Below, in pieces: positions 11,231 through 24,300 of a stretch of 64,000 nt of DNA. The stretch covers positions 248,001-312,000 of the forward strand of contig OZ024887.1 of assembly GCA_964017195.1 (NCBI GenBank), in the 5' to 3' direction. The position numbers and the translations under genes were made by a program. Source of the DNA: Siderastrea radians. Lineage: Eukaryota > Cnidaria > Anthozoa > Scleractinia > Rhizangiidae. The notes below the pieces were generated by a model, which saw only the letters and a program-made list of their open reading frames with translations, was not told the origin of the DNA and made no database searches. Positions within the stretch are counted from its first letter, which is position 1. Each line of letters opens with the position of its first letter.

Positions 11231-13948
11231 GAAGGAACATAAAACGTGAATCTTATTTGATGTATTAACAAAGGAATAGTTTAACCCTTGGTAGAGGGTT
11301 TTAGACAGTGCTAGAAGATTTCGGGCGTCGGATTACATCAGTTTAGTCGCTCTTAAAAGAGACGAATTTCCTACTGGTACATGCATTATTAAACAATTCC
11401 AAAGTTTAACTGTTTAGAAGGACACAAATGATCTAGAAGCAAAACAACTTTAAATATCTATCTGACATTTAAATATATCAATTTCTTCAAACAAAGTGAA
11501 ACGTAAGGATACATACATTTACTGCTGAAAATGGCGATGATTTAGATGTAATCCAAAGGTCACTGCAACCAGATGGGATAAAGGACTTAAGATTGCAGTC
11601 AAAATAATTTTTTTCTCTTTACATTTGATCATTTTATAAGTCCAAAACCTAAGTTAAACCAAGGCGCAAACTGTATCCATTCATGACCAGTTCGAAAGAA
11701 ATTGTATCTCTTGGAAGGACGTCGTGTGGCGACCTTTGCATTAACGAATATCTGTATTCGTCAGTGATGGAGTTTAAAAATGTACAACATCAGAGACTCA
11801 AGGTTCAAGGTTCAACAAATTTTGTGGCGAATGGTGTATCGTTGAACTAGTGTGAGATTCATCTTAGGGAAATAACGATTTGTTCTAGCTTATGTATATT
11901 AACCTGCAGGCCACGTATTGCCGTATATTGCATTTGCTGTTTAACATGCGTGTTAAACGTTATTGAATGGTGACCCTCATTTTGTTTCGTTCAATTTCAA
12001 TTAAGTTTAACGTGACCACTTATACACTGTACCGCGGCGAAGATCCTGCTATTAGTTTATGCAGCAACCTCCAAGAACCATTGATTCGTACTTTTTCTTC
12101 TATACCCTCGATTTTAGTTATTATATTAGGAGCACTTCAGCGAATTACATTATCATACCGCCAGTCTATCGACGGTCCGGTTTGGAGTCAGAATTTTCAT
12201 TGATTACAACCTTGTTGCCGCTGCTTTTATTGACGTTTGAGATGAAAAAGCGACCCTTTCTGTTTAGCCGTTCACTTTTATATCGGTTTGAGTCTTGGCA
12301 CTTGGGTTCCTTTGGCCTCACTGCTGAGGTGGAGTTAAGCAGGTTACTGGGGAAAGTTTTAACTGTAAATCCTTCAAGTAAGCCAAGGAAGCAGTGACAA
12401 GCAAGAAGACAACAAACAGAGAAATAAATTTAATATTTCGGTTTTATTTCAAATCCATTATCAAACGTAACAAAGGATCTTAACGCTCTGAACTTATAAA
12501 GGGGGCTAACTAGGAAGAGGTTTAACAAAATATTATCGGGCTAATAATTACAATAAGAACGCAGAATGTAGAATGTAGAGCAAAGTATAGCAAAAAAGTA
12601 AACTTCTAAAATTAAAATTCAAGCCCCATATGCATGTACACAAGCAATTTTTTTGGACAAATTTCCTATGAAAAATGTTATTTGCTCGTGTAGATGAGAA
12701 AATTTGTCAGTTTTCAGTTGTCAAAGAAAGTTTTGTCAAGTATGAAATTTGCTCGTGTAGATGGATCGTCAAAGAAAATTTGTCAAAATTTGTGGAAAAT
12801 TAGTTCCTAGATCCTTCGCGGGCGCGTTTTTTCGAAGCTTTTATCGGCCCTAACTTAGTGATTTAGCAGTTTCAGGTAATTTCTCTACCTTTAGAAGCAA
12901 TTTAACACTACGACCCTCCATTTTTCATGGTCCAGGCAAACTTACTATCTTTTTGTGCTCCACATTTTCAGCTGCAGGTAGCTTCCGAGCCACAGATATA
13001 ATTTAAATAGCTTCCACTTGAAAAACGAACTTTAAATTTTCGGAGAACGTTTTTCACTTACTCTGTGCAATTTTCCAGCTCTTCCTCCTTGGGCGTTGCT
13101 GTTCCGCTGTCCAAAAGCCAGTATATACACCGGAACCCAAACAAGGACATTTCCCAAAGATAATGTGTTCACCCATGTACACGGTCAAATCATTTGTCAC
13201 AGAAAACTTGCTCGTGTGCAAAGGGCTTAAACCCAAAACTACAACAACAGTTTTTTGGCAGCTTTGATGCCATAATTTAGCCGTGGTCTGTACCTCTTAA
13301 TTGGTAAAGATTCCAAGAAACATAACTGGTTATAATTGTTGTTACAAGCAATAATAGTTACGTTATATAAAATAGGGGATGGACGCGTGACTTTCAGCTA
13401 CTTTTTCAAGTTTCGAACAGTTTATCGAGAGCTAAATCGGTAAGCTGCGCCGTCCGATTTTGTGCCGAGTGGCGCAAATCGTCCAACGAAAGTGCACGAA
13501 AAATATCGGTCGGTAATGACAGACGGCATACCCTTTCCAACTTGAATAAGGTTTGCTTCGTGACCTGCAATCAAGCAGTGACCATCGCTGGCTTTTTCCT
13601 TCTAACCGCGATAAAGGGCGTTGTAGAATTTAACCTCGACGTTATGAAATAAACAGACACCTTATGGCAAGCTAGCATATCAGATGATAATGCGCTTGGA
13701 TGAAAGATTGTCCAAAATTCCACTTTTGGCCTCGATACGTCGCCTCTCGTCGAACTGTTATTCAGCCTTGAGGTGCCTGTCATTGTTTTGACCTATTTCC
13801 ATTATCGCCTTTCCAACAATAGATATCACCCAAGCGACAAATTAAATTTGGCAGGTATTGACACGGGGGTTAGTGTTTAAGTTATCAATAATATATTAAT
13901 TCTTTTCTTCTGTTCTTTACCAATGGAGTTTTCTATTGTAGATCAGAA
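11231..13948. other. Intergenic region between two divergent secreted-protein genes
   Basis: It separates the start codons of the lectin gene (minus) and the CAP/SEA/CRD gene (plus). No further exon is supported. TTGCTCGTGTAGATG occurs twice (about 12681 and 12748) within a repeat-like patch. TTTTCTATTGTAG just before 13941 looks like a 3' splice site, so a non-coding first exon of the downstream gene may lie here. Confidence 0.5.
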
Positions 13949-16900
13949 ATGAAGATACAATTGCTTGTTAGCGTTTTATTCTGCGTCACTGAAGGTAAGT
14001 ATCTAAGTTAAAAGGCATAGTTAAAGTACTAAACTATGGTGTTACACGAGAGCGCAGAAAATTATTGTGACCTGCTAATTTAGTGTACTAATAAAACTTG
14101 ATTCATGTGTTCATTTAAAGACAATAATATTTGGACACTGGGAGGATAAACACACAGTGAATAACAGCGACAGAGAAACCGGCGATTCGTTTTAGAAACA
14201 ATGACGGATTAAAATTAAAACGTTTAAGAACCGATCCTTCACCTTACGTGGAATGAAATGATGTATACCTCTTAACCTGTAAATGAAGCACAAAAGGAAT
14301 TTAAATCGTAAATAGATTTTCATTATTGTTATCAGTCTTCTGAAATAATTCATTTTCAAACGAAAAACTGAAACTACCTGGAGCAGTGATTATTAAAAAA
14401 TAAATGTTCATCTGCTGTGACAAGTGTCATGCAAGTTTCGTGTGGACATTGAAAAGGGAGACTGAGGACAGACGTATTCTTTCAATTATAGTACAGTTTA
14501 TTTAATTCAGGAAAAGTGGATAATTTGAATGTATTTTTAATTTTTCTCGACTAGTTTTTAACAAGAAATATCAGTATTTCATGTGAAATGCTTAAATAAG
14601 CAACTTATCATTCCAACAAATAGTTTTGTCTAGGGTTGTACCTAATAACAACAACCTGTTGTCTGTTTTTGCCCGAGCTAATCACTTGCAAAATAATTGG
14701 TAATTAACCTGGTAATTATCCCCGAAGTTTATAAGGTCTCTGTTGTCACTGTGGTTGTTATCCTTATTTGGAGATCTTGTTCGTCTTATGGTCTCACTTA
14801 TTCTATTTGTTGAATATTGTTAGCGATCATCTTCAAGCTATAAAACCTGTTCGAAACTCCTTCTACATTATTCGTCCTGCATAGAAAACGAGTCATAAGC
14901 AAAGTGATCATTTCCCAAACAACTAGAGTGCAAACAACTTGCATCTTTTCCCAGTTTATTCCTATCAGAGTTCTTTCATACGGAACTGCTTAGATGCCCA
15001 TAATGCAGTTCGAGCCCACCATGGAGTTCCAGCCCTCAAATGGTCAGCGGAGATCGCTGTAAACGCACAGAAATGGGCCAATCATCTTGCAACAATAGAC
15101 CAGCTTCAGCACGACTCTACAACAACAGATGGAGAAAACTTGTTTTACATGTACGGAGGAGACCCTGAGCAGGCGTGTGATCGAGCTGTTAAGAATTGGT
15201 ACCAGGAAGTGAAAAATTACGACTTCAGGTCTCCACATTTGGATGATAGTACCAGTGAGTACACATAACAATAACTGACTAACGATTTACATTGTTACAA
15301 GGCGTAACCGATCAGTTATTAAACTCTTTCAATTCGCCTACTCCCTCAATGGATTTCTGAACTAAATCCGTCGATCCAGAAATATTTTTGATTCTGTGCA
15401 AATTTCCAAAACGTTTGCTGAATACACACTTTACCTCGTGCCATTTTAGGAAACAGCCCCTTTGGAATTTTCATTCGCAATCAGAGAGTCCGTGTACGCT
15501 TGTTAGAAACCATTTCCCTAGGAAAAGCTTAAAATATGGTAAATTCTACAATCGTTTTATTTACAGGATCCGCAAATTCGTGAAAAACTAAGAAACAATT
15601 TTTTTCCAAACCCCGATCAACTGTATCTTCCCTTAAGATGTACCTTTAAGTACATTAAGAATAGTACAATTAGATATCAATGTTACTCTTCACAGATCAT
15701 TTCAGCCAATTAGTTTGGAGTAACTCTAAAGAGCTTGGCATAGGTACGGCTCAGAGCAAATCCGGGAACTTTTTTTTGGTTGCCCGATACAATCCTCCTG
15801 GAAACATCGACGGTCAATTTAACGACAACGTCAAGGAGGTCCAAGAACAGGCATCTCATGAGAGCAGTCAAGAGAATAAAGACAATAACAACTCAGGCAA
15901 TTTCACTCCAGGTTAGATTAAAACAGCGGTTTAATTCTCTTCAACGTCGAAGGAAGCATAATTAATGTATGCTTGCCCTTTGCTCTGCTATGCACTTTAA
16001 CTGGCTTAATAAAATTTCGAGCCATTGTATCAATTTGGAGGCGTCTTCCCGCACTTGGCGGGGCGTTGCCGCATGTTCTTATTAGCTTATTGTGTTGTTT
16101 GTATCTGTTGTTATTGACCAAAGTGATTACTTCGGGTTTTGAACGACTTTCATAAGAAAACAAAATTGATAAACCCATAAAAAATAACACGACCCTGGTT
16201 TTCCCAGGGTGTAGTTAATGACACACATCGACTTTGATGTTAGCAGTTATCTTTCATCCCGTGCCTCCACATGTATATCCAATACCGACAGTTTTTATTT
16301 GTGAAATCGCTATTCTTTATCCTTTTACTTTTTAGCTCAGGACGAATCCTCACCCTCGCAGAACAGTAACGAGCCAAACGTAATTTATTTCAAGGAAATT
16401 AACGTTGATCCAAGTTCAACTGCTTTGGAGAACACGGCTGAACCTAACCCCTCTCCCCCTCAGCAGGCAGATGTACAATATGGTCCGAGAGGAGGTCCCG
16501 CTGCGGAAAGCGGCCGGGAACCTGAAACAACTTACACAAGTGCAATACCCGAGACACAAGAAATAGAGGCGAAACAACCATCATATGCTGTAGTTAACTC
16601 CATGAAACAAGAGCTAAGTCCCTCCCAGGAAGAACCAAGCTCTTCTCAAGAAGCTTTTAATGAAAGACCAAATTATAAGCAGGCTGCAGAAATGAACGAG
16701 AAGTTAACTCCGTCAGAGCCAGACGGAACCTTCGCACACTCGGCACCATTGTACCAAGGGTCTGACCACATGCAGTCGAGGCCGTTTTATCCCGAATCCG
16801 AGATTGGAGATATGAAAACGAGGCCCACTGAGACCAAAAAGAGACCAGAAGCATGGCAGAGCAGTGAAGCAAAGGAGGAGAAGGAACCAGCGCTTGAGAA

Positions 16901-17502
16901 ATTCGCGCAAAAACCAATGCATGATGAATTGCCCACAAAGATTCATGAACCACCTGCTGGACTCACTTACATACCGCCTGTGATGCCTAAGACTCCTCCC
17001 AAGAAACCTGCACCGGCCCCACTGAAGTTACCCCCAAAATTAGCTCTCATCACTCCAAAGCGAGGTATTACACAACGGTGGCTTATTTCGGTTATTTCAG
17101 AATTCTAGGCAAATTTCACACGTACATCTACCCAGCTTCCTTGCTGTGTGTCCATGTCAGATCTTTGTTCCCATTTTTTTCATATTCACGACTACCGCAG
17201 AGCGATAACATACAAAATCCACGTCCCAAGTAGTTGTTCTTTTTTAAAGGAACTCCTGTATGTAGGAAACGATTAAAAGTTTTCCTGATTTCAGTTTCGC
17301 TATTTAATGCTAAGTATGGGCCTAACTGATCGCTTACCTTCTAGGTAAGGATTTTCGAGTCACTATTCGCTTTACCAAAATGAACTACTCAAGTCAGATG
17401 GAGGTTCCAGGAAGTTTGCCTTTTGAGGAAGCGAAAAGGAACATAACTAGTGCAGTAAGTACAGCTTCGAGGCGAAAACGTTTTACTCTAACTTCAGGAT
17501 TG

Positions 17503-17563
<61 letters not shown>

Positions 17564-18269
17564 TGTTATAGCAGTGCAAGACGGATATATGCTATGTCCC
17601 TAAATAGCATGCACAGGGCGCGAACGTAGCCTATGCAGCTAATATTCGAGGAAAAAAAACTAACTTCTACTAAAATGAATATAAAGCACTAATAACGCTA
17701 AAATGTTCAAAGTCTCTTAAGTACTAAAATGCCTGAGATAAATACAAGCCGAGAAACTTAAAAAAAAATTCATTTTAAAAATTGTCACGCTAAATTAAAA
17801 GAAATCTTTTGCACTTAAAAAAAAATTAAAATTCGTTCTCTGAAACCACATAGAAATCTAAGTCGATTCCCCACTACAACAAAATCTTAAAAGAGTGAGC
17901 AATATATTTAAAAATATATACGGAACGACTGATCCTTACGGCAGTTAACGAAAGGCTCAGAAGACGAAATACGTGAAGTAAAAAATGTATGTAACAAAAA
18001 ATTGCCCGATATTTCGGGCAACCGAAATCCCGAAACATCGCGCAATTTACTGTTACATACATTTTTTACTTCACGTGCTTAGTCTTCTGTGTCTTTCTTT
18101 AACTGCTGTAAGGATCATTCGTTCCGTATATTTTTTTACTTCAAATGTTTTACTGATCCAGGTCTTCTTAAGATCTGGCAGCTCTCAACGCCTTGTCGCC
18201 GTGGTCCTGCCAGTTTATAAACTTTGTATTGAGCGATATTTAAGCTGTGCGACAACTTCCCGCATACGC

Positions 18270-18339
<70 letters not shown>

Positions 18340-21300
18340 GATGTCAGTCGCTGTTGACGAAGTCAAAGCAACGGTTAGAGCTGATGATGTAAGGTCGGGG
18401 TAGATTAAACAATTTTCCAGAGAATCGAGTAGTGCATGATCCGTTAGCCATCAAGGCAATAACCAGGTCGCCCAAATAATGGGTTTTATCTAGTGGACGA
18501 CTCCCCATTTACCAAATGCGATGTACTCCATCCCATTTTGGATGAAATCTGTCTAATAAACACATGTACAGCTAACAGCTATTTGAGCACACGGCCCGGG
18601 CTAATGTTCTTTTTAGGCCCACTTCAAGATGGCGGACATTTGCGTTTTTCATTATCTTGAACAACCTAATACATTTTCAGGCTCATAAAGCGTCAAAAAG
18701 TAAGTACTGTTTTACTGTTTGGCTTTCGCAATAGGTCGCAGTTTTATGTTTAGACAAATATTGGACTATTATTAGAAAACGAGCAGTGTACGCATATTGC
18801 AAGGTGTCACGATATACCAATGTACACATTAAAAAAAGCCTAGTTCGAGCCCGGGGGGATACTTCCTATAGTGGGCTACACGGGAATCTTCTCCGCCCAA
18901 AAAGGGTGCCTTTTTTAAGCTCGCAGTATACTAAAGGGCAGGGAAAATCGTCAATTTAGTATATAAAAGGGTCGCAAAATCCGCTGCAAAGTGAAAGAGA
19001 TGGCGGCTAAGCTAAGTCTATGAAAGGATGCCAAACTTTTACAGAAATAACAACGCGAAACACATAAAAGCTTGCAGCCTTTGAGCAACTGAGCCAGAAG
19101 GACTGGGAGTCCGGGAAAAATGCGGCAATCATAGGAAATTCTATTGTCTTGGCTTATCCTTGAGGTATAAGAAAAGGGTAACATTTTGGCAAAAATTGGT
19201 ATATTAAAGGACTTTACCACGCCCCCCCAATCTTGGGGAGATCGAGAGGCTAACATTTCGGTGGTGTAAATTTAGAGAAGCAGCAGAGAATTGTTTTGAA
19301 TCCAATCAACAGTTATTTTGTTTTCTTCTGCTAAAAAACGTTGATCGGCCGCCATCTTGAAGAAAAAGAAAAAGAAAAAGAAAATTAGCACGCCCAGAGG
19401 AGCTGCACTGCAGCGGTTTTACCTGAAAGAAAAACCTACAATGTCCTTCCATCAATTATTGCACATTCCTCTTGGTAAATCATAATTGGTGAAAATTAAT
19501 TCAATGCTTCCATCTTCAAATTGCTACAACTTTAGAACGTTATTTAGAAAACATTTAATCGAAATTCACAATCGCCGGTTACTCAATTCACGTACCGTGT
19601 CTAATGCTCCCTAAGAGTGTTCCACTCGATCTCGGACTCAAAAATAGATTTCCTTCAAATTTCTACCACAAATACTACTATCTATCCCTATATCGCTATA
19701 TCCTCATTTGGACATTTTCCCGATCGAAATCGTGTGAAACTGTAAATGATGACTGAACTAATCTAGTAAGTCACTCGAACTGGATGAAATAGTGCTTTTG
19801 AAACATGCCAAATTCTCAACTGAGGCACTTAGGCCAGACGTAAAAACCCCTTCTAGGCATAGACTAAGCACTATTTCCTAGAATTATACAATAAAACTTG
19901 CGGCAGAATGCGATTCTGAGAAATTGTGTCGAAGTTTAGTAAGCCATCGTTCGCCAATGGTGTCTTGCGTGACATGAATTTCCATTCGTGTTGTTATATA
20001 TATCCGCCTGATCAAAGAGATGTCAATGGTGGTTCAAAAAATTATACAAAGTACTTTCCCTGTTTTGACTATGAAACCGATTCTGGAGGTCCAAAACCTC
20101 GAATAGATACTGCAGTTACTTTATTTGCCACTCACCTTGTTCGATAAATAACTCTCCCCTCCGGCAAAGGATTCGGCGATTTCATCATAGAGGTGATGAA
20201 AAGTCTTTTTCTCTTGGTCATGAGATAACACGAGGAAGCTATAATCTCTATAGTGCTTTCAGCTATACTTTAAATTCACCAGTTCCAGTCGCCGTGAGTC
20301 TTAAGGGGAAACAAACGAGAAAGGAAAACAATTCCAACTTCAACCTGGGAGTTGCGTTACACTGTGATCAGTAACGCGATATACAAATGCTCGTCAACAA
20401 CATTTTAGTTTTAACTTAAAAATAACAATGACAGCGAGCAGCTAATACGGCAAGAGCTTTAGGATATATATATAAATTCACTGTCTAAGGAGAGGCTTGT
20501 CACAGAGGGTTGTCATTTCTCGCGGTCAGGATACAAAATTAATTTATATTTTAAATTTTGTCCTTTTCCACCCTCCCCCACCCTAAGAATGTATTTTCTA
20601 AATGGTTTATGCTGATTGCACGAACAAAGGTTACAAGAGTTCAGGTTATAGTACAACAAAAGGTCTTGAGACACATCTTTAGACGCGCAAACTGTACTTA
20701 TTTTAGGAAGGGTGGTGTACTGACTGAAGCTGGAGCAGGGAGGAGCCATAGGTCCCGGAAACCATCTCTGCTGGTCTACCCTACGACACTCTAAGCCCCG
20801 TGCGTAGTAGAAAGGAAATAACTTTGCTTGGCTAACTGAAACCAGCTCTAAATAAAGGAACCCTGTAGAAGACAGAGGCCATAACGGCTGAATTCCTCAT
20901 CCAGTGGTTTTCCCCTTTCAAAGTCAATAAGGGAGTGGCCATGAAAGGGGAGAATGTAGACGGATTTGCGGGGGAATAAAGAGTGACCACAGCGGAATGA
21001 ACTAACACAACTTTATAACTGTAAACTGTAAACAAGGTAAACGCTGACAAGACTGACAATCTCGATCCCCCCAACTTCGATTCCTTTCCTTCTCGCTCCA
21101 TGTGCTCTTGTCACGTGACTCTTTGAATCCCATAATTCCACTACAGTCCACACCTTCTTAAAGGGAGTAACTTACGACAAAAGCTAACAATGTACATAGT
21201 GAATAAATTTGAAACGAAGTTAACAAGAAAATCTTAACAGTCTATAATCCACATGAGTCCACCCCTTCTTAAAAGGGATTTTAGTTTTTCGAAACTAAAG

Positions 21301-24300
21301 TTGCAAACATGTCTTTGTCAAGTTTTAACAAGTAAGTTCCTCCATGTGAGCCTCCAGACATGGATAGATAAGGGCACTTTGAAATCAGTCCTTTAAGTTT
21401 TCCGCAACGTTTCAAAATTTCCTGGGCATCTGGAATCTGCTGGTACACCACTTTGCAGGCTTCTGATGCATATGCCTTTGCACCTGGTAGACTGTTCAAA
21501 TAATGTCTAAAAGCAAATGCTAACTTTGCCAAATCAGGGTCAATCGCTGCACTCTTTAGAGTGGGTAATTCAGGAGGGGTAACTATCTCTGTGTTAGATG
21601 GTGGTTCTTCATTATTTCTGAGATCATAATCTACTTCTTCTGAAAGTTCATCTGGCACAACAATAATCTTTTCAATGTTTACTGTTTTAATCTCATCCTT
21701 TGTCATGTCTCTAACATTTCCTAGAATTACATTCTCAGGGATACTTGTCTTCTTCAACTTAGATTCCACTGCCAGTGTTGTGCAGTATGTTATGTGCATG
21801 TCAGGAGTTTCTTCTGTTAGAACTGATTCTGGTGTTTCAGCAAGGTCTATGAGCTGAGCATTGTAGCATGGATCACTGCTAGGGCGTGCTGTTTCAGGTG
21901 TCACATTACTTGAAATTTGGCTGAGATCAAAGGGACCACTGAGAACCTTGACGCCTGGTTGAATGTCTTTACCCTCAATCCAAAGTGGTTGACGGATTAC
22001 TTGGTATCCCATTAAAGCTGCAGAAAGGGTGACACAGACTGTAACAAAATTATGGCCACGGTGAAGGGATTGTGAATGCTTGTTAACACCCAGTGGCGGT
22101 GCTCCGGTAAGAAGGCATGTAATACTAACATGAGGCTTCTGCGCTGTTGATCCACTTTCACATGATGAGGAGCTATTGGGTACAGAGATGTTTGCGAAGC
22201 CTTGAAGTGGATTGTCAAGAGAGCACTGGACCCGAAACTGCATACTCGGATGGCGAAAGGTGATGGACGGAGCATAATGATCAACCAATGCTTGAGTCGC
22301 ATGAAGGTGGTTCTCTCCAAAGAGCATTGGCCATACGAGACCTGGAACTACGAGCATAGTAAAGACAGTTTCTGTTTGGTTTTCCCATGTGATGGGGATT
22401 TGCATAGTGGCAACTGCTTTAAGATCAGACTTTGAATCGGCAGAGGTAACAGAAATGGGTTCTTCAAGGGCACAATACTTGAGGTCAGGTCGATTGGATG
22501 CAACACAATCAGCATGTACTTTGCTCACAAGGGATACAGAACAGCAACTATCCAATGGCAAGGGCAGTGGTTCACCTGCAGATGTAACAGAGGTCCACAA
22601 GATATTACGCTGACATAACTGAGTTTCTGGCTTTCCTGAATGTGCTGGGATGGTAACGGCAGGTAATCCAAATAATGGAGTAGATGTCGATGGCTGATCA
22701 AATGAAGCTGGAGGTGGTGGTCGTGAAGCGGAGGGTGATGTTTGGTTTTCAGACCCTGCAGGAATGGAAGTCGACGATTTCTCCGTACACTGAGCTTCGT
22801 ATTTTTCCAGACGAGTAGATAAGACTACGAGTTGCTGTCTAAGAGAATTTACCTCATCAGATGGAACAGTGCTGCGAGATGTGCTTGATGGGCGATTTTC
22901 CGAGTGTTTGATAGCTTTACAGCCCCACTTGTTACAGCGTTGGCACTTGTGTTGTCGGCCATAAGAGCATTTGTTGCCGTCTTCCTCGCAATTAGATTTG
23001 GGAAATCGATTGTAATTTCTGCATATCTCCGGTTGTTTTGGAGTGTCTTTGCGGTATTTTGGACAGTACCTTGACAGATGAGTAGTTTCTCCGCAAGTGT
23101 AACAAGCCCTCTGCTGTCGTTGGGAGTGCTGATATTGAGACTTCACCGAGGTCGAGGAAACAAACGCATTCGGTGGTGTAACTTTCCATTCATCGAGCGA
23201 CTGATTTGGTTTCGAGGCGGTGGGCGAAGTTTGAAATGACAACTCAACACGACGAGCCGCTTCGACTGCCTTATCGAGTGTTTGAAATTCTGATGCTTTC
23301 ACAACGAGCTGCTGAGCAATACTAGGCTTGACTTTAGAAATAAACTGTGATAGAACAAAGGTAGGACAATCCTTCGCAATCTTTTCGCCAAGTTTCTCCA
23401 ATTGATGCAGTAGTTTCTTGTATTTGAACGCAAACTGTTCCACTGACTCGCCATGCTCTTGTTGAATGGCGCTTAACTCGGCTGCTAATCGGCGGCACTT
23501 GCCTTCTTTCGATTCACCGAATTCTGCACGTAATCGTTCGATGCAAATGTTAAGTTGGTCTTCTACCGCTTTATCTGCGTAGCCCTCTGTGGTTTTAGCT
23601 ATTGACAACACAGATCTCGGCCAGTCGCCAACACACTGTTGTTCAAGAAGGGAGAAACGTGTTCCGGCGGGAAGATGTGAGGTTTGTTGATTGAACCGCT
23701 CGAGAAATTCCGAGATATCGTCTTGTATCACACTATCTCGACGAAACGAAGGAAGCTGGATGGAAGGCATACGAAGACCTTGTGTATTTTCGTGTTGAAC
23801 TGGTGCTGGAACGGCCGCGGCGATGTTGCCGACTGTTTGGTTTACTTGAGTTACATTTGTTGTTAAGTCTTTCACAACGCTGACAAGTCCAGCCTAACCT
23901 GCGATCAGGCTCTATTTTCGTTTCGCTCGGTGAAACATTCCGGCGGGAAGGGCGAAACGAAAAATAGGGCCTGATACAATTCTTCTACGGAACGTCTGCC
24001 GCCCACTTTTTTGATTGATTGACATTCAATAAAACGGCCAATCAAAATTTGTTTTGCTTGCACGCTCCTCGGTATGCAAATTTCCCATATGTGTGTGTAA
24101 TGGCATTCGCAAAAAGTCCTAAAATGTCGGCAAAAATAAAATCACAGGCTACGATAAATCTTGGCACTAGCGTTCAAATTTACAACTTGAAGGTACGCGC
24201 TCCGGTATTGTACATAGTTGCTCTGTCTGAGCTGAAACTGAATGAAAATTCAGAACACGACGAGGTTGTCATGTACCAAAATATGCTGCATGTTTGAATC

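Noticed and set aside
16657..16953. 98- and 77-codon minus-strand ORFs
   Set aside because: Antisense shadows of the Pro/Glu-rich linker exon 4 of the CAP/SEA/CRD gene.
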